The notes beneath the pieces are model-generated. The model saw nothing but the letters and a program-made list of their open reading frames with translations, made no database searches and was not told the DNA's origin. DNA of 64,000 nt from Sordaria brevicollis (lineage: Eukaryota > Ascomycota > Sordariomycetes > Sordariales > Sordariaceae). This document shows, in pieces, positions 12,872-24,792 of this stretch (position 1 is its first letter; each line of letters starts with the position of its first letter). The stretch covers positions 496,001 through 560,000 of the forward strand of contig JAUTDP010000012.1 in NCBI GenBank assembly GCA_033439795.1. Direction: 5' to 3'. A program made the translations under genes and the position numbers.

Positions 12872-13902
12872 TTTCAACAGTCCTCTCCAGTCGACGACTT
12901 TCTTGTCACTCCAGAATGATGGCCGAAAAGCCCATTGACTGAACAAGTCAGGAAAACAAAGACAGTCCTTCTGGCTAACTGAAACCCCACAGTTACAAAG
13001 GCTGGATGAGTCGCAACGAGGGGCTCGCAAAAAGCCACTGCGATGAACGCCAGGGTCCGAACGGGCGGATGCGTCTAACTATGGCTGGGATATTTGGATT
13101 ATCTAAGAGTGGAAGTGTCCCTGACTTGCTAGCAACAAGAGAATGACCGCTCGAGCCCGTCTTTCTTCGTCGACATCCAGCTCTGCTCGATGGCATCGGG
13201 CATCTCAAACGCAACCCATGGCCAGGACTCACAAACTCGACCCATCAGCAACTGGATTTTCTTCTTGACATTCAGATGGTACAGTTGCAACAGCCTTGTC
13301 GCTGTTACCGAATGCGTCGCCGCGGTTACCGAAACAGCTTGCGCCATGGTGGTTACCCCTCACCAGTCTCGTCTAAAGATGCACATGAGGCTGAGGACGA
13401 AAGCCTATCATTGGTGAGGCGTCTGCAGTGGTTGCCTTCTTCGAGCGGGCTTATCGCCAGGCGCACTCATACTTGGTCAACATTTCTTACTTGGCCCAAG
13501 AGACCCCCGTCGACTCATGCGATGCATGTCAATATTGAGTCAGTCGTGCAACCGATGGCTGCTCGTTCGGAAATGGAGCCCTTGTTCGGGCATCATTGGG
13601 TATAAACGGCTGAAAGATCGTGCATCATGAACATGGCAGAGCCAAGTTTCGTCTGTGCGTACAGAGCCTGATCATGGCGTGGAGACGGAAGAAGTACCTA
13701 GAGACAAGTTAAGGGTTTGCAACGAAGAGACAGTTTCTCAATCTCGGGATTTGTGTCCTGCTTCTGACCATACATGCACAAAGAGCAAGCGAGTTGGAAG
13801 AGCTAAAGGCGAATTTATGAGAGCTATCTTTTCCTGAATCACGATTTGAACGGCAAATTCGATTTCTTCCAAACTATACCACATTGGTGGAATTCGGACA
13901 AT
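12872..13902. promoter_or_regulatory. Divergent intergenic region of Hsp70A/GTPase A
   Basis: About 1 kb separates the two ATGs and must carry both promoters. I could not name any element. Frames of up to 141 codons here are not recognisable. The reading frame of GTPase A is open upstream of its ATG at least as far as the non-ATG codon at 13846, so the start of that gene is the main uncertainty. Confidence 0.4.
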
Positions 13903-15005
13903 ATGGTGACAAGAAGAGATCCCCGTACGGACGGGATGGTGTTGGTGATGGGTGTTACAGGAGCTGGGAAGAGTACATTCATCAATACTCTCAAACCCGG
14001 ATCGGTTACAGTTGGTCACGATCTTGAATCAAGTAAGTACAAGATCAATCGATTTCACCAAGAAAAGGTTTTCTGACCAAATTAAAAGCCCAAGCGCCTC
14101 CCCAGGCGGTCCAAATGTTCCTAGACGACGAGGAGCGTCTCTCCGTTACCGTCGTTGACACCCCAGGCTTTGATGATACCTGGAGATCCGACGCAGAAAT
14201 TCTGGCCGAGATCACCGAGTATCTTGCTACGCAGTACGCGCTTCGGATCCCGCTCAAGGGCATCATATACCTACAACCCATATACGAAACCCGTATGAAG
14301 GGCTCGGCACGCAAGTACTTCGACATGTTTCGCCTCTTGTGCGGCGACCAAGCGCTCAAGAACGTCATGCTCGTTACCACCCGCTGGGACACCGTCGGCC
14401 AGGCACCTGGCCAGATGGGAGACGCGCTACGGCGTGAACAAGAACTCCTGGATAACTGGTGGAAACCGATGTTGAAGCAGGGCGCCAGTGCTGCGCAGTT
14501 CAAAGGGACGAGAGGTTCAGCTGAGGCGATGGTGCTTGAATTGGTGAGGGATCGTGATGAAGTGGTGTTGGACGTTCAACGGGAGCTCGTGGATGGACAC
14601 AAGGAAGTTGGTGAAACTACCGTGGGTATGCCGTTCATGAGCGAGTTGGAGAACGACATTGTTAAGTGGAAGCGAGTTCTGGCGAAGACTGACGAGGATC
14701 TGGCACAAGCGAGGGAGAGTGAGAGACAGCTGCGAAGTCAGGGCCTGAGAGGCGATGCGATGAAAGACCTGACGGACCATGTCAGATTGCTGAAGGACAG
14801 AAGAAGAGAGGCAGAAAAGGTCGTGAAGCAGCTGGAGACTACACAGAAGAAGATACAGGTCAGGGTGGGTGATAAGGTGAGGCTGCAAATTGGGGAAAAG
14901 ATATCGTCACTCGGAGGAAGGTTTGACCCCGTGTCGACGGGCATAACAGTGTTCGCGGCGGTGTTGAACATCACTCTGACCGTGGTGAAATTCCTGGTTA
15001 TGTAG
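13903..15005 (+). CDS. P-loop GTPase A (AIG1/TOC-like G domain, possible C-terminal anchor)
   Basis: Two exons (13903-14032, 14089-15005) give 348 aa. G1 is GVTGAGKST (17-25). G3 is DTPGF (67-71), which the 56-nt intron precedes. A TTRWD motif (140-144) sits at the place of G4 NKxD, as in a fungal branch of AIG1-like G proteins. Residues about 220-310 are strongly charged and helical (coiled-coil-like). The last 20 residues (TVFAAVLNITLTVVKFLVM) are hydrophobic and could form a tail anchor. The start is the first in-frame ATG; a later ATG at 13936 (MVLVMGVTG) is possible. The gene is divergent from Hsp70-like A. Substrate and pathway are unknown; GTP binding is expected from the motifs. Confidence 0.85.
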
Positions 15006-15766
15006 GATACTACGGTACGTCTACGAAGCTATATAGTAAGTGCCCTCACTCTACTCGATAGCATGCTCAAAAACAAAGTCATATGAACCAACTAATCGGC
15101 CAAGGTGGGGAGTCACGATACAACTCGTTCCGTGGTTTTCGGTCTATAACCATTCAGACACACACACGCATACTATCCAAGCATCGTGAACGCTTTAGAG
15201 TCAAAGTTCATTGAACCCCTCAGAGAAAGCAAGAGAAGAAACAAAACAGAAAGCAGGCTGGGACGTAAAGATCCGAGAACAGGCAGAACTGCCGATTCCA
15301 TGCTCAGCGTGGCTTGGGTCGAGACTTGGCGGCATGTTGCCGCCCTACATCGCATTCACACCAACTTAAAGGCCGATGAATGACTGGACAACCGGATAGA
15401 TGCTGGTTCTACCTCCTCCCTCTTCCTCCTTGAAGATTGTGTAGCAGCACTATGCCAGGTACGCTCTGGACCACTTATCCACGACAAGGCTCTGGGGGCT
15501 TAGAGCTATCCAAATGATCAAGGCATCTGTCTTTCTCCCCAGGACATTCTGCTGATGTTCAATTTTCAATGCATTTGACATTTCCTTCCGAAGACCAAGC
15601 TCTCAGGACGTTAGAGCCCCATACGTTTCATCCCAACTCCCTTCCTTCACCAACAACCTTGTCTTTATCCCGTTATCACTACATAGCACTTGCATAGTCT
15701 GTGGTGACGCGGACTCCCACGCCATTAGCTCCCTACCTTTACTCTGTTTTCAAAGCATTTGCAACG
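15006..15766. other. Intergenic upstream of coiled-coil protein gene
   Basis: This contains the 3' UTR of GTPase A and the promoter and leader of the next gene. I see no further gene, repeat or RNA. Confidence 0.45.
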
Positions 15767-18525
15767 ATGGGTAGCAAGCACTATCCTCCCAACGCATCCC
15801 AGGTGGCCGCGTCACCCGGCCGGTTTGCACTCCTTCCTGCTCCTCCCATTTCTACTGTGGGCCTATCCACTACCAGCTCGAGCTGGGCATCAGACGGTGG
15901 TAGTCGTCGTCATCACAGTTTTGATACGCCTAGAAAGGGAATACCTTCCTCACCGACATCCTCATCTACCAAGAAGCCATCACTGGTAAAGAGAGCGTTC
16001 AAATACTTCAACAGTAGTACCAATCTGCAGCTCTATATGAGGTCAGACAGTCGGCATGACGATCGGAATTACGAGGTTGACAACGGCACCAGTGGGGCAT
16101 TTTATGACCTCACAGAGTCAAAGAACGATACTTTGATGATGGTGTCGACCATAACAACAGACCCAAAGTCAACTGGACCAGTCCTGCTCCACAAAAGATT
16201 GCCGTTGACTCCTCCCGCTAGAGCACCTACTGCTCCTCCAATGTTCGGCGCATTCGAAACCGTGCGCTCAATCCCTGTGGACGAAGACACTTCACGCAAT
16301 GGGATGTCCCTTGACCTGAGCCTCTTCTCTTCGACTGTCTCACGGCCCGTCCTTCTTCCGCGGATTTCAGACACACCATCTCTTGGGAGCCGCGGACTTG
16401 GGAATGATGATCCACCTACTGAAACCTCTCCACCACCAAGCTTATCGAGATCATCCGCTGCCCAACTTCAGGAATCGCAAGGAAAAGATCACACCATTGT
16501 ATCAACGGGAGTCATACGAGTGCTCGACCAAGCATACCCACAACCACCTCAGTATCACCAACAGAACCAATTTCGCTCTCAGTCTGTGCCTCACACTGGC
16601 TTCCCCCTCACTGCTCCACCAGGACAGAACCCGCCAGGTTATCATCATGCGAACAAGAGATCGTCCCTCCTTCCACCGAGCTCCGCCACCAGCAGCCCTG
16701 CCAGTGTCTCTTCTACATATGCCAGCAATGATATCCTCAAAAGAAAGAAATTGCCACCGTCACAGCCATCAGAGAGACGCCTGCATCAACAACCACAGCC
16801 ACAACAGAATCATGAGCAGCAATCACAGCCTCAACAACAAAGTCAGCAGCGGCCACCCCATAGCCGAAGGCAAAGTCAACAGTCGCCAGTCCTCCAAGAA
16901 ATGGACAACCTCAACATCATGCTTGAATCGCAGCTCATCTCTGAGAGACAAAAGAACGAAGAGCTGCAAAAGCGGATTGACGATCTTTACGATCTCCTCA
17001 ATGAGCAGAACCAGCGTCAGGAGTCAGCTAACCATGGCGCTGGCGCTGCAGCTGGTAACTATTTGCAGGGCAGCGAGGTCCGGCAAAGATGGAAGACGTT
17101 GGGGTGGAAGATACGGCAGTTTATTCATGCTGTTTCGAGTCAAGCAGGCAGTGTCCCTGACGGCGGTCACGGTCCAGATCAAAGCTGTGATGGTGATGAC
17201 GGTGACGATACTAGAGATGGTAATGGTAGCAGGTGGCAGCAGTTGTCGAGTGAGCAAGCTGTTTTGGGCCGTCAACAACACTCCAGTAACCGATCTGGTA
17301 TGCAGTCATCAAAGACCTCAGCGACCAATGTCAACGAAATCCTACGGTCCATCACCCCTCACTACCGTACGTTGCTGGCGATGAAAGACATGGATGGCCG
17401 ACAACTGCTGGCCGAAGCAGTGATCTGGTCTCTATTGGTCAAGGAAATCTTTGGCACAAAGGAGATGACCAGCTGGATGCATTGGGCTGGGACGTTATCT
17501 TCTAATTTGCGAGTTATGGGTAAGTTTTTAACCTTTTCCCCCATTTGTGTTACTTGATTGTTATGAAAGCCTGAACACCCAACTGACAATTGTATCAACC
17601 CTCATCAGTAGCAGAAGCGTTCCAACACGGCACGCAAAACTCCAAAGAGTTCCATCGCTGGCGGTGCCACACAGCCAGCTACCTCGCCACTCTACCCAAC
17701 GAAGCCGATGTCCACACCCACGCCGAGCTCGTGGTTCAAAAGCTCGAACACGTCGTCTGGTACACTCTCACCGGCGGTGGTAGCGCAGCCTCTAACAAAC
17801 CCAAAACCTCCCGCAGCACCAAGACCAACAACTTCAACAACCTCCGCTCCGGCCTCCTAGAGATCGTCCTCTCCGCCATCCAATTCGACAAAGAACTCTG
17901 CCAACAACGAGCCTTTTGGTATTGCCAGTATCCAGCCGCCACTTCTCCTCCCAAGGACAACAACGATGGCGGTGTGATCCGGTTCGAACCACAAACAATG
18001 GAAGCACTAAACGGCGACAGCAAATCCGTCGGTCCAACCGCAGTAGTAACGCTCATGGTTTCTCCAATGTTAGTCAAAGCAGGCGACGCCTACGGCGACG
18101 GGTACGACAGACCGGAGGTAATAGAGAAGAGCGTGGTGCATGTTGTTAGTAAGTATTGGGAGGATAATGGGTATTCGAACTCGTGTGAGAATGTACACTC
18201 GCCGTCGCCTTCTCAGTCTCAGTCTCAGTCTCCGATGTCGTCGTCGTTGGCGAGTACTTCGAGAGAGCATAGAGGTACCAGGAGTAGAGGTATGAGCACG
18301 GCTCCGGAGACAGGGACATCGGGATCGTCTGCTATGGTTGTTTATAGAGCTCCGTCTTCACGGAATAGGTATGTTAGTAGTAGTAGTAGGCCAGCTTCGT
18401 GGGAAAAGTCCAAGGATGGAAGTGGAACGAGTAAAGGGAAGGGAAAGAAGTGGTTGGGTGGGTTGAAGAGGAGGACGGCATTTAATAAGGGCGCGAGGTC
18501 ATCGGAGTTTTATGATGGTTCGTAA
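15767..18525 (+). CDS. Unrecognised coiled-coil protein with C-terminal domain shared with the Hsp70B fusion
   Basis: Two exons (15767-17519, 17609-18525; the splice restores the sequence MVAEAF) encode 889 aa. Residues 1-375 are Ser/Pro-rich and disordered with a Gln-rich patch at about 345-375. Residues 379-420 form a coiled coil (NEELQKRIDDLYDLLNEQNQR-like heptads). Residues about 437-765 form a folded domain that I do not recognise. It contains AEAVIWSLLVKEIFGTKE, FWYCQYP, IRFEPQTM and VGPTAVVTLMVSP in order. The same ordered motifs occur at the C-terminus of the convergent Hsp70-like protein B, so the domain is a real mobile unit. The tail is Ser/Lys-rich. No enzymatic motif is visible. 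The start is the first ATG of the frame. Confidence 0.85.
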
Positions 18526-18984
18526 GTAAGAGGGAGACGGGGGTTTCTGTCAGGCACTAAAGCTAGACGATTGTTCATGATGACCTTTTTTCCTGGTACG
18601 GGAAAGAGAGAAAAAAATTATTACACGCTACAGTAGGTCTTGAGATGGATTTCATGAACGAGAAGGAAAGAATATTCTCTTTTGGTATTTGAAAAGCCCA
18701 TGCCATCGGCTTGAGACTCCGCAACCAAACTTGAACTGCAAAAAAAAAGTGTGTACGAGGGTTCGGTCATCTTTAGATGTTATTAGGTAGCTACAAACAG
18801 GAAGATTTATATTAGGTATCATTGGAAGAATAAAGAAAGTTACATAAATCCGTTGTGAAAATAAATCGTAGCCAACTTTACGGAATCGAAGATGATGCGT
18901 TCTTACCACCGGCCCAGTTAGTCTTGCCTCATCCCCAATTTAGGGCAGACAGTTGGGAACCAAGGGGAAGCTCATGCCTGATCA
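18526..18984. other. Short intergenic between convergent homologous 3' ends
   Basis: The 459 bp between two convergent genes holds only A/T-rich 3' UTR-like sequence. No gene is seen. Confidence 0.5.
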
Positions 18985-21900
18985 TTATTTGGGCTTTGTA
19001 ATGGAGGTAGGATGCTTCGAACGAAGTGTGATGACATGACACTTAGCCTCAACAGAGTTGTTCGGGTCGGCCATATTGATGAGCCCCGGACGTATGACGA
19101 GTCCCACAACCACATCAGGGCCGACATCGGGCGAGATAGACCAGCTTCTTTCTCCCATGGTGCGTGCATCGAATTTGACTGTGCTTTGTTCTTTTGTCGG
19201 GATGCTGCTTCCAGCATGACCTGACATCAGACCCAGAGCAGTCCCTGTAGCCCGGTCATCGGAGTTCCAGTCTGGTTGCGAGCGGGGATATTCGCAAAAC
19301 CACAAGTCCGACAGTTGACGGAGTTGTCGACCAAGGAGTATGGCGCTTGTTGCCAGCCCATGAATCTGAGCGTCTAACTGGATCAGATATTCCCTCTTCA
19401 TGTTGAGAACAAGCCCAAGAGTACATCTGATATGCACTGTCACGGTATCGGCGCTGTTGAAAACGCTCTTATGGTTTTTCGTACCTAAAATCCGGCGATC
19501 CATGAGAACGTTCCAAAGCGCTGCCTCCGCCAACCACGATAGCCGATGCCTCACTATGGGCCAATCCTCAGGTGATGGCGTGGTTAGGAAGTCGAGTATA
19601 TGTCGAAAGGACGTGAGTGATAGTGCACATTCGCTTTCCGATATACACTTGAGCCATTCTTCCAGATTTTCTCGATGCTGAGTGTTGGAACCTGTTGCTC
19701 TCGATATGGTACCAGTACTACCTATCGAACGACTGCGAGTATTTGGAGGTGGTGGGAAACGACACTCACTCAGATCAGTCGGGGAGCGGAGCAAATCGAA
19801 GTAACCTTGGATCAGGGATTCGCTCCATCTTCGTATATCCCAGCACAGTGAATCCCATTGATTGATGATCCTGATTTCCTTAATCGTAGTTGGAACGGTA
19901 CTAGCGTTTTCGGCTGGGTGTCTTTGGGGGACATTTTCCGGCTGGGACGCTTCAGTATCCGCGATACGCTCTGGTTGACTGGCCGAACCCTCTGACTGTC
20001 CCGGGAGGTTTCTTTTCCCATTATCATCTTCTTCCGACGTGACGCCATAGTCTTGTCGATCAGAGCTGCTGCCTCCCCCCTCTTCTACCACCGAATCCTG
20101 AGCTGGCGGTCCATTTTTAAAGACATAGAACGCCAGTTGGGCCTCCAATCTTTCATTTTTCTCCATGGTGTATTTGAGACTGTCAAACCGTTCTCTAGCT
20201 TGTTGCCCGAGTATTTCGACTTGGTTTCTGAGTCTTTCGACCTCTCTTTGAAGGTCTGCGTAACTCCTGGGGCGTATCCAGACGTTTTGTTGAGGGGCAA
20301 CCTCATCTCCTCTCTTCATTCGTATGCCTTCAATTTGGTGGGTTTGCTCCTCGTTTTGCTCCCGCAGCAAACAAACTTCTCGTATAAGGTGATCTCGGAA
20401 CTTCATGCATACACTATTGTGGCAAGGTGTACCAGAAGTTGATGCGTCGAGGGAAGTAGTCCGATCAGGAGCTGTCTCGTCGATTGTTGTGGAATAGCGC
20501 ATCTCGGTGCTCCCTTCAAGTGACTCTGCGAATGTGGAAAACGTCTCGCCATTGTCAGCGACGGCTGTTTCTGATCCAAGGCTTTGTTCACTGCTTGTCG
20601 CAATTGCAGTGCTCGCAACAACTTGCTTGCTTGACTGTACCGGGGGAAGGAGTCGAAATATCCCTAATTTTCCCAGTGAAAATTTCCAAGATGGCGTCTT
20701 TGGTGGCGACGTAGGGGTATTCGGGTGTTGTTCGGTTTCTCCAGACGTCGACACAGTGTTCTCTGATGTTGATGCTTGCATAGGTTCCGAATAAAGTTCT
20801 GCCGTAGACTCAGAAGCAGAACCATTTGTGCTCTGAACACCGTACAGGTCGTGCGAGAGCTGCTGAGAGCTTTCTTCAACTTTGATGATATCATCAAAGA
20901 CTGCATTACCTCGGGCACTTAGTATCATGACGACCGCTCCGGTCACGACCGCCGACCATCTATCAAATGGACTGTTAGCTGACGGCTGCAAATCACTTAC
21001 CATTACGACAGCAAAAATTTGGTGAAAACCTTGGTACTTACGCGTCAGATGGCTGTGAGATGTTTTGGAACTGGCTTTGAAGCTCTGAATACAGGTATGG
21101 TGATGAACCGAGACCTCCGACAAGAAACACTTTCTGACAGAGAAAACAAAGCATCAGTACCAACCAATATCCTTTTTTGACGTATTATGTTCACTCACCT
21201 TTGGAGGTTTTTTAAGTTCCAGCTCAATATCATTTATGAATTCCTTTATCAGTTGCCTTACTCCACAGTATGATTTCGCAAAGAATTGAGTGATTGAGTC
21301 CCTAACATTGTGACCAGGTGTATCAGTAAGACTAGGTCAAGACACTGTGATAAATGATGGGTCGCCGCCTTACTGTGGGATCTTGATATCACTCTCATCC
21401 CCATAACCATGAGCGGATAAATGGACAAGGGGCGCCTCGTGCGTGTCCCTCCCACTGAATGTCCGCTTGATAGTATACTCCCATTCATGCTTTATCAGTT
21501 CTTGAAACCTGCTGTCAGCTGACCTAGTGGGAGACAACTTGCGTTTGATCCAGTTATCAAAACTTAGATCGACGAGGAACCCCCCACAAAGTTTGCCTGC
21601 TGGAGAGAGTTGTTAGCCCTTTCCCGCGTGGCATATGCGGGATAATTGTCTTATTACCTCCTCCAGGGGTAATTCTTTGGACATCGACAGACGAGGAGCC
21701 ATGCGATTTGACATACCCCGAGGACATATCCTATAGAGGCATTGCGTCAACAACCGATTTGCACGATGGTATAAAAGCCAGTAAGGTAAGCTAGGACTTG
21801 CTCAGCGAAGCAGGGGAAACTCACTACTGACACGCCACCACAGTCGCATACTATGAAGGCTTCATCAACTTCTATCTCCGGAGACAACCTGCTTTCGTAG

Positions 21901-22543
21901 AGGGCATATGTTGCTGCCGCGTCGGGCTCATCAAACAACCCAATGACTGTTTGGTTGAAGAGCTTGTGATCCAGAAATCCTGCCTTGACTGCTGCAACTA
22001 ACCTCTGGCGGGCATATTCTGGCCAAGCGGCAGGAACAGTGACGGCGACTCTTACTTGGCGGTGATTGATGTTGACATGACTCTCAATGTCCTGGGCCGT
22101 GTATTTCCAGACTGCTCGGAAGAAATCTGCGATCACATCGTTGATTCCATAACCAGTGGCGTTTTCGTGTACCTCAAGCAGCTCTCTCATCTTGCGTAGA
22201 TATGCGGATTTCCTCAGGTCTTCTCCCAAATCGTCTGTATCAAGCAGGAGGTGCTTGAGCCAGCGAATTGGGGTACCATCTTTGGGGACTAGGAACCCCC
22301 ATTCTCCGGTCTCGAGATCAATTTGTGTGGGAATCTGCGACTCCAATGTTTGTCGTCCATCCACAGCTGGCCATCCTGTTACCCGGTAAATGTTATCAGG
22401 ATCCAGAGAAGAAGCCCAAGATACCGCCGAGTGCCTGTTGATCGGTCAGGACCATGAGTATTCGAAAAGCGTGACAGACTTACTTACGTGGTTCCAAAGT
22501 CAATCCCTATCGCGATATATCCGTCAAGGTCATTAGAAGCCAT
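18985..22543 (-). CDS. Hsp70-like protein B fused to coiled coil and unknown C-terminal domain
   Basis: Seven exons (22488-22543, 21825-22434, 21658-21730, 21374-21596, 21199-21301, 21042-21133, 18985-20959) give 1043 aa. Residues 1 to about 405 are an Hsp70-like nucleotide-binding domain paralogous to protein A: IGIDFGTT (12-19), adenosine motif VGGLGSSP (360-367). All six introns lie at the same sites, and exons 5 and 6 have the same lengths (103 and 92 nt). The phosphate-2 motif is degenerate (CDCGGVSV instead of CDCGGGTV). After WSAVVTGAVV the protein leaves the Hsp70 family. It continues with a Ser/Thr-rich linker, a coiled coil (570-661) and a C-terminal domain (about 745-1043: AEAALWNVLMDRRILGTKN, LWFCEYP, VKFDARTM, VGPDVVVGLVIRP). 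That domain matches the neighbouring gene at 15.8-18.5 kb. Function is unknown; a nucleotide-sensing or pseudo-ATPase scaffold is possible. Confidence 0.87.
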
Positions 22544-23773
22544 GATTCAAAGTGCACCGAGGCATACGGTGGGCGATTTCAGCGTCCAAATAATGCACGA
22601 CTTTGGTCTTTCATGATGGCATGTTGGCTTTTGTTGGGGTGAGATTCTCCCTTTTCCGTGTGTCTGTCTGGCTCTCTGGTTATCCAGCTCTGGTGCAGGT
22701 GTCCGGTTCACAGCCTGCAATCCCAATCAGACAGCAACAAAATTGCGCCACGCTTATCAATAGTCATTCTTGCCGCTTGCCCTTTGGCCAATAAAACACG
22801 TCGTCTTAAGTCGTGGTGATCGGACGGGGTGGCCACTTGGTCCGAAGGAAAGGCTGCGGAAGGGATAGAGCAGGTTTATGCAATTGAGAGACCCCTACAC
22901 CTCATTCCCTGGCCTCTGATTCTGGCCCATGGTTGATTAACCTTCCGACCTGAGTGAGAACCCCTTGGTAGTGGGTAGATTCAAGTTAGCGCTCATGTCC
23001 ATTCTGTAAATGCTTCTGTATGACTAGACCAAAGGGTTCCAGCTCCGACTCGCGTAAGATAGTCCTATATCAAACCACAGGCAGGGAAAAAATGGCAGCC
23101 TGATATTCAATGGGCTGTGCCACTTACCTTCTCTTGATGGCGAGGCGAAGCGAGTTATGATTCGGAATGCATCTCTCACCATCGCATAGTGTCTGCTAAA
23201 TGTTGATGATTTTTGTCGACCGGCTCGGGAAATTGTGGCGTTAACAAGGAGGTCCAGCTCCTGCCAGCCTGGTAAGACGAAATGACTTTGATGGAAGGAA
23301 GAAATGCTGAATTGGCAGATGATTCAGGGAGAGGCGGCGGATGATGGCTGGCCAGAAGCCCAGAACCACCTTCCCAGCTTCCTTACCCCAAGCAGAAAAT
23401 TTCAGGCGGGGTGCACTTTCCACATGTAACACCCGACACGCATTTCGAGTGGAACACGACGACTACCATGTCCTGGCTGTGAGGCAGTCACCATTCCCTT
23501 CGCAGTCTCACTCAAATACCCCGCTTTCTCAGCCTGCGAGCGTCGGGTAGGAGCAGCCGCTAGAAGTCGTTCGGAATTGAATAAAGGGCGTGACTTTGAA
23601 CGAAAGCGCAACCTGCTCCGTCTCATTACACAGCTAGTACCATTGCTTGACGGCCATATTAGTTCATCGCACATGTTTTTACCCTCAGTCGATCATCCCT
23701 GGTACATCGATTGTCGTTCGGGCTTTTTCTCGCCTGCCAGCAAGCACAGCTCCCCACGTGAGCATTCAGCAAG
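22544..23773. promoter_or_regulatory. Divergent intergenic region of Hsp70B/GTPase B
   Basis: About 1.2 kb separates the two ATGs, matching in arrangement the 1.03 kb region of pair A. I found no obvious sequence similarity between the two regions by eye and no named element. No further gene is supported. Confidence 0.4.
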
Positions 23774-24792
23774 ATGTCAGCCTATGTGGAAAAGGAAGGA
23801 ATTGTGCTTGTAATGGGTGTGACTGGCGTTGGCAAAAGCTCCTTCATTGATAAGCTCCTTCCTGGATCGGTGGAAGTAGGCCATACAATGGAGTCAAGTT
23901 AGTAAAGACGAGATTTCCCGTACAAAATAACCACATAGGCAAATGTAAACAGACGACTAACCGTTTCAACAAATCAGCCACACAGAACCCGCAAGCCGTC
24001 AAATTATTCTTGGACGAGAAACAGACCGAGTCCGTCACGGTTGTCGATACTCCTGGTTTCGATGATACATGGCGTACCGATGAAGAGGTGCTCGAAGTGA
24101 TTGCCGAATACATGGCCACCCAGTACGTTCTGGGTGTGCCTCTGAAAGGAATCATCTATATGCATTCGATTACGGAGGTTAGGATGAAAGGGTCGTCGCG
24201 GAAGTTCCTCAAGATGTTCCAGTCACTTTGTGGAGACGATGCTATGAAGAAGGTCATATTAGTGACAACGCATTGGGATGCCATCAAGCCAGCAGAAATG
24301 GGTGACGCCACCCGCCGCGAACAGGAGCTGATTGACAGATGGTGGGCACCTATGCTCAGGAAGGGCTCCTGGACCACAAGATATCATGGCACGCGTGAAT
24401 CGGCCGAGGCTTTGGTCTTGGAATTGGCGGAAGACGAGGAGAGCATTGTTCTCGATGTGCAAAGGGAGCTTATCGATTACAATAAGAAGCTGGGGGAAAC
24501 CAGGGCGGGACTACCCTTCAAACAGGAGTTGGAGGAAGAGATTGCCGAGCAGAGATATTTGGCCGTAGAGCGCGATCCTAACAGAAGAAACGATACCGGA
24601 TCATTGCCCTTGGACAAAGACTTGGAGGAAAAGCAGCAACGACTGAAGGCCAACATTGGAGAAAAAGTGAAGATGCACATAACGCGGATAAGGGAGGAGC
24701 TGAGAAACAACCCAAACATCTTGACGGGTGTCCGGGTATTTGCAAAGGTGATGAGCCTTGCACTCACCATTGCTTCCCTCGCCACTTTGTAG
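23774..24792 (+). CDS. P-loop GTPase B (paralogue of GTPase A)
   Basis: Two exons (23774-23897, 23978-24792) give 312 aa. G1 is GVTGVGKSS (15-23), G3 is DTPGF (65-69), and TTHWD (138-142) is at the G4 position. The intron sits at exactly the same codon and phase as in GTPase A (after ...MES/LES). Large blocks are near-identical between the two, for example the stretches PLKGIIY and GDA.RREQEL. The helical middle is shorter than in A. The end (VMSLALTIASLATL) is again hydrophobic, consistent with a membrane tail. The gene is divergently arranged with Hsp70-like gene B. The family is AIG1/TOC-like GTPases; cellular role is unknown. Confidence 0.87.

Noticed and set aside
13846..13902. N-terminal extension of GTPase A
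   Set aside because: It starts at TTG, not ATG; GTPase B has no equivalent extension.
10497..24792. NLR/HET-domain allorecognition locus of known type
   Set aside because: No HET, NACHT, NB-ARC, WD40 or ankyrin signature is visible; only the general architecture is reminiscent.
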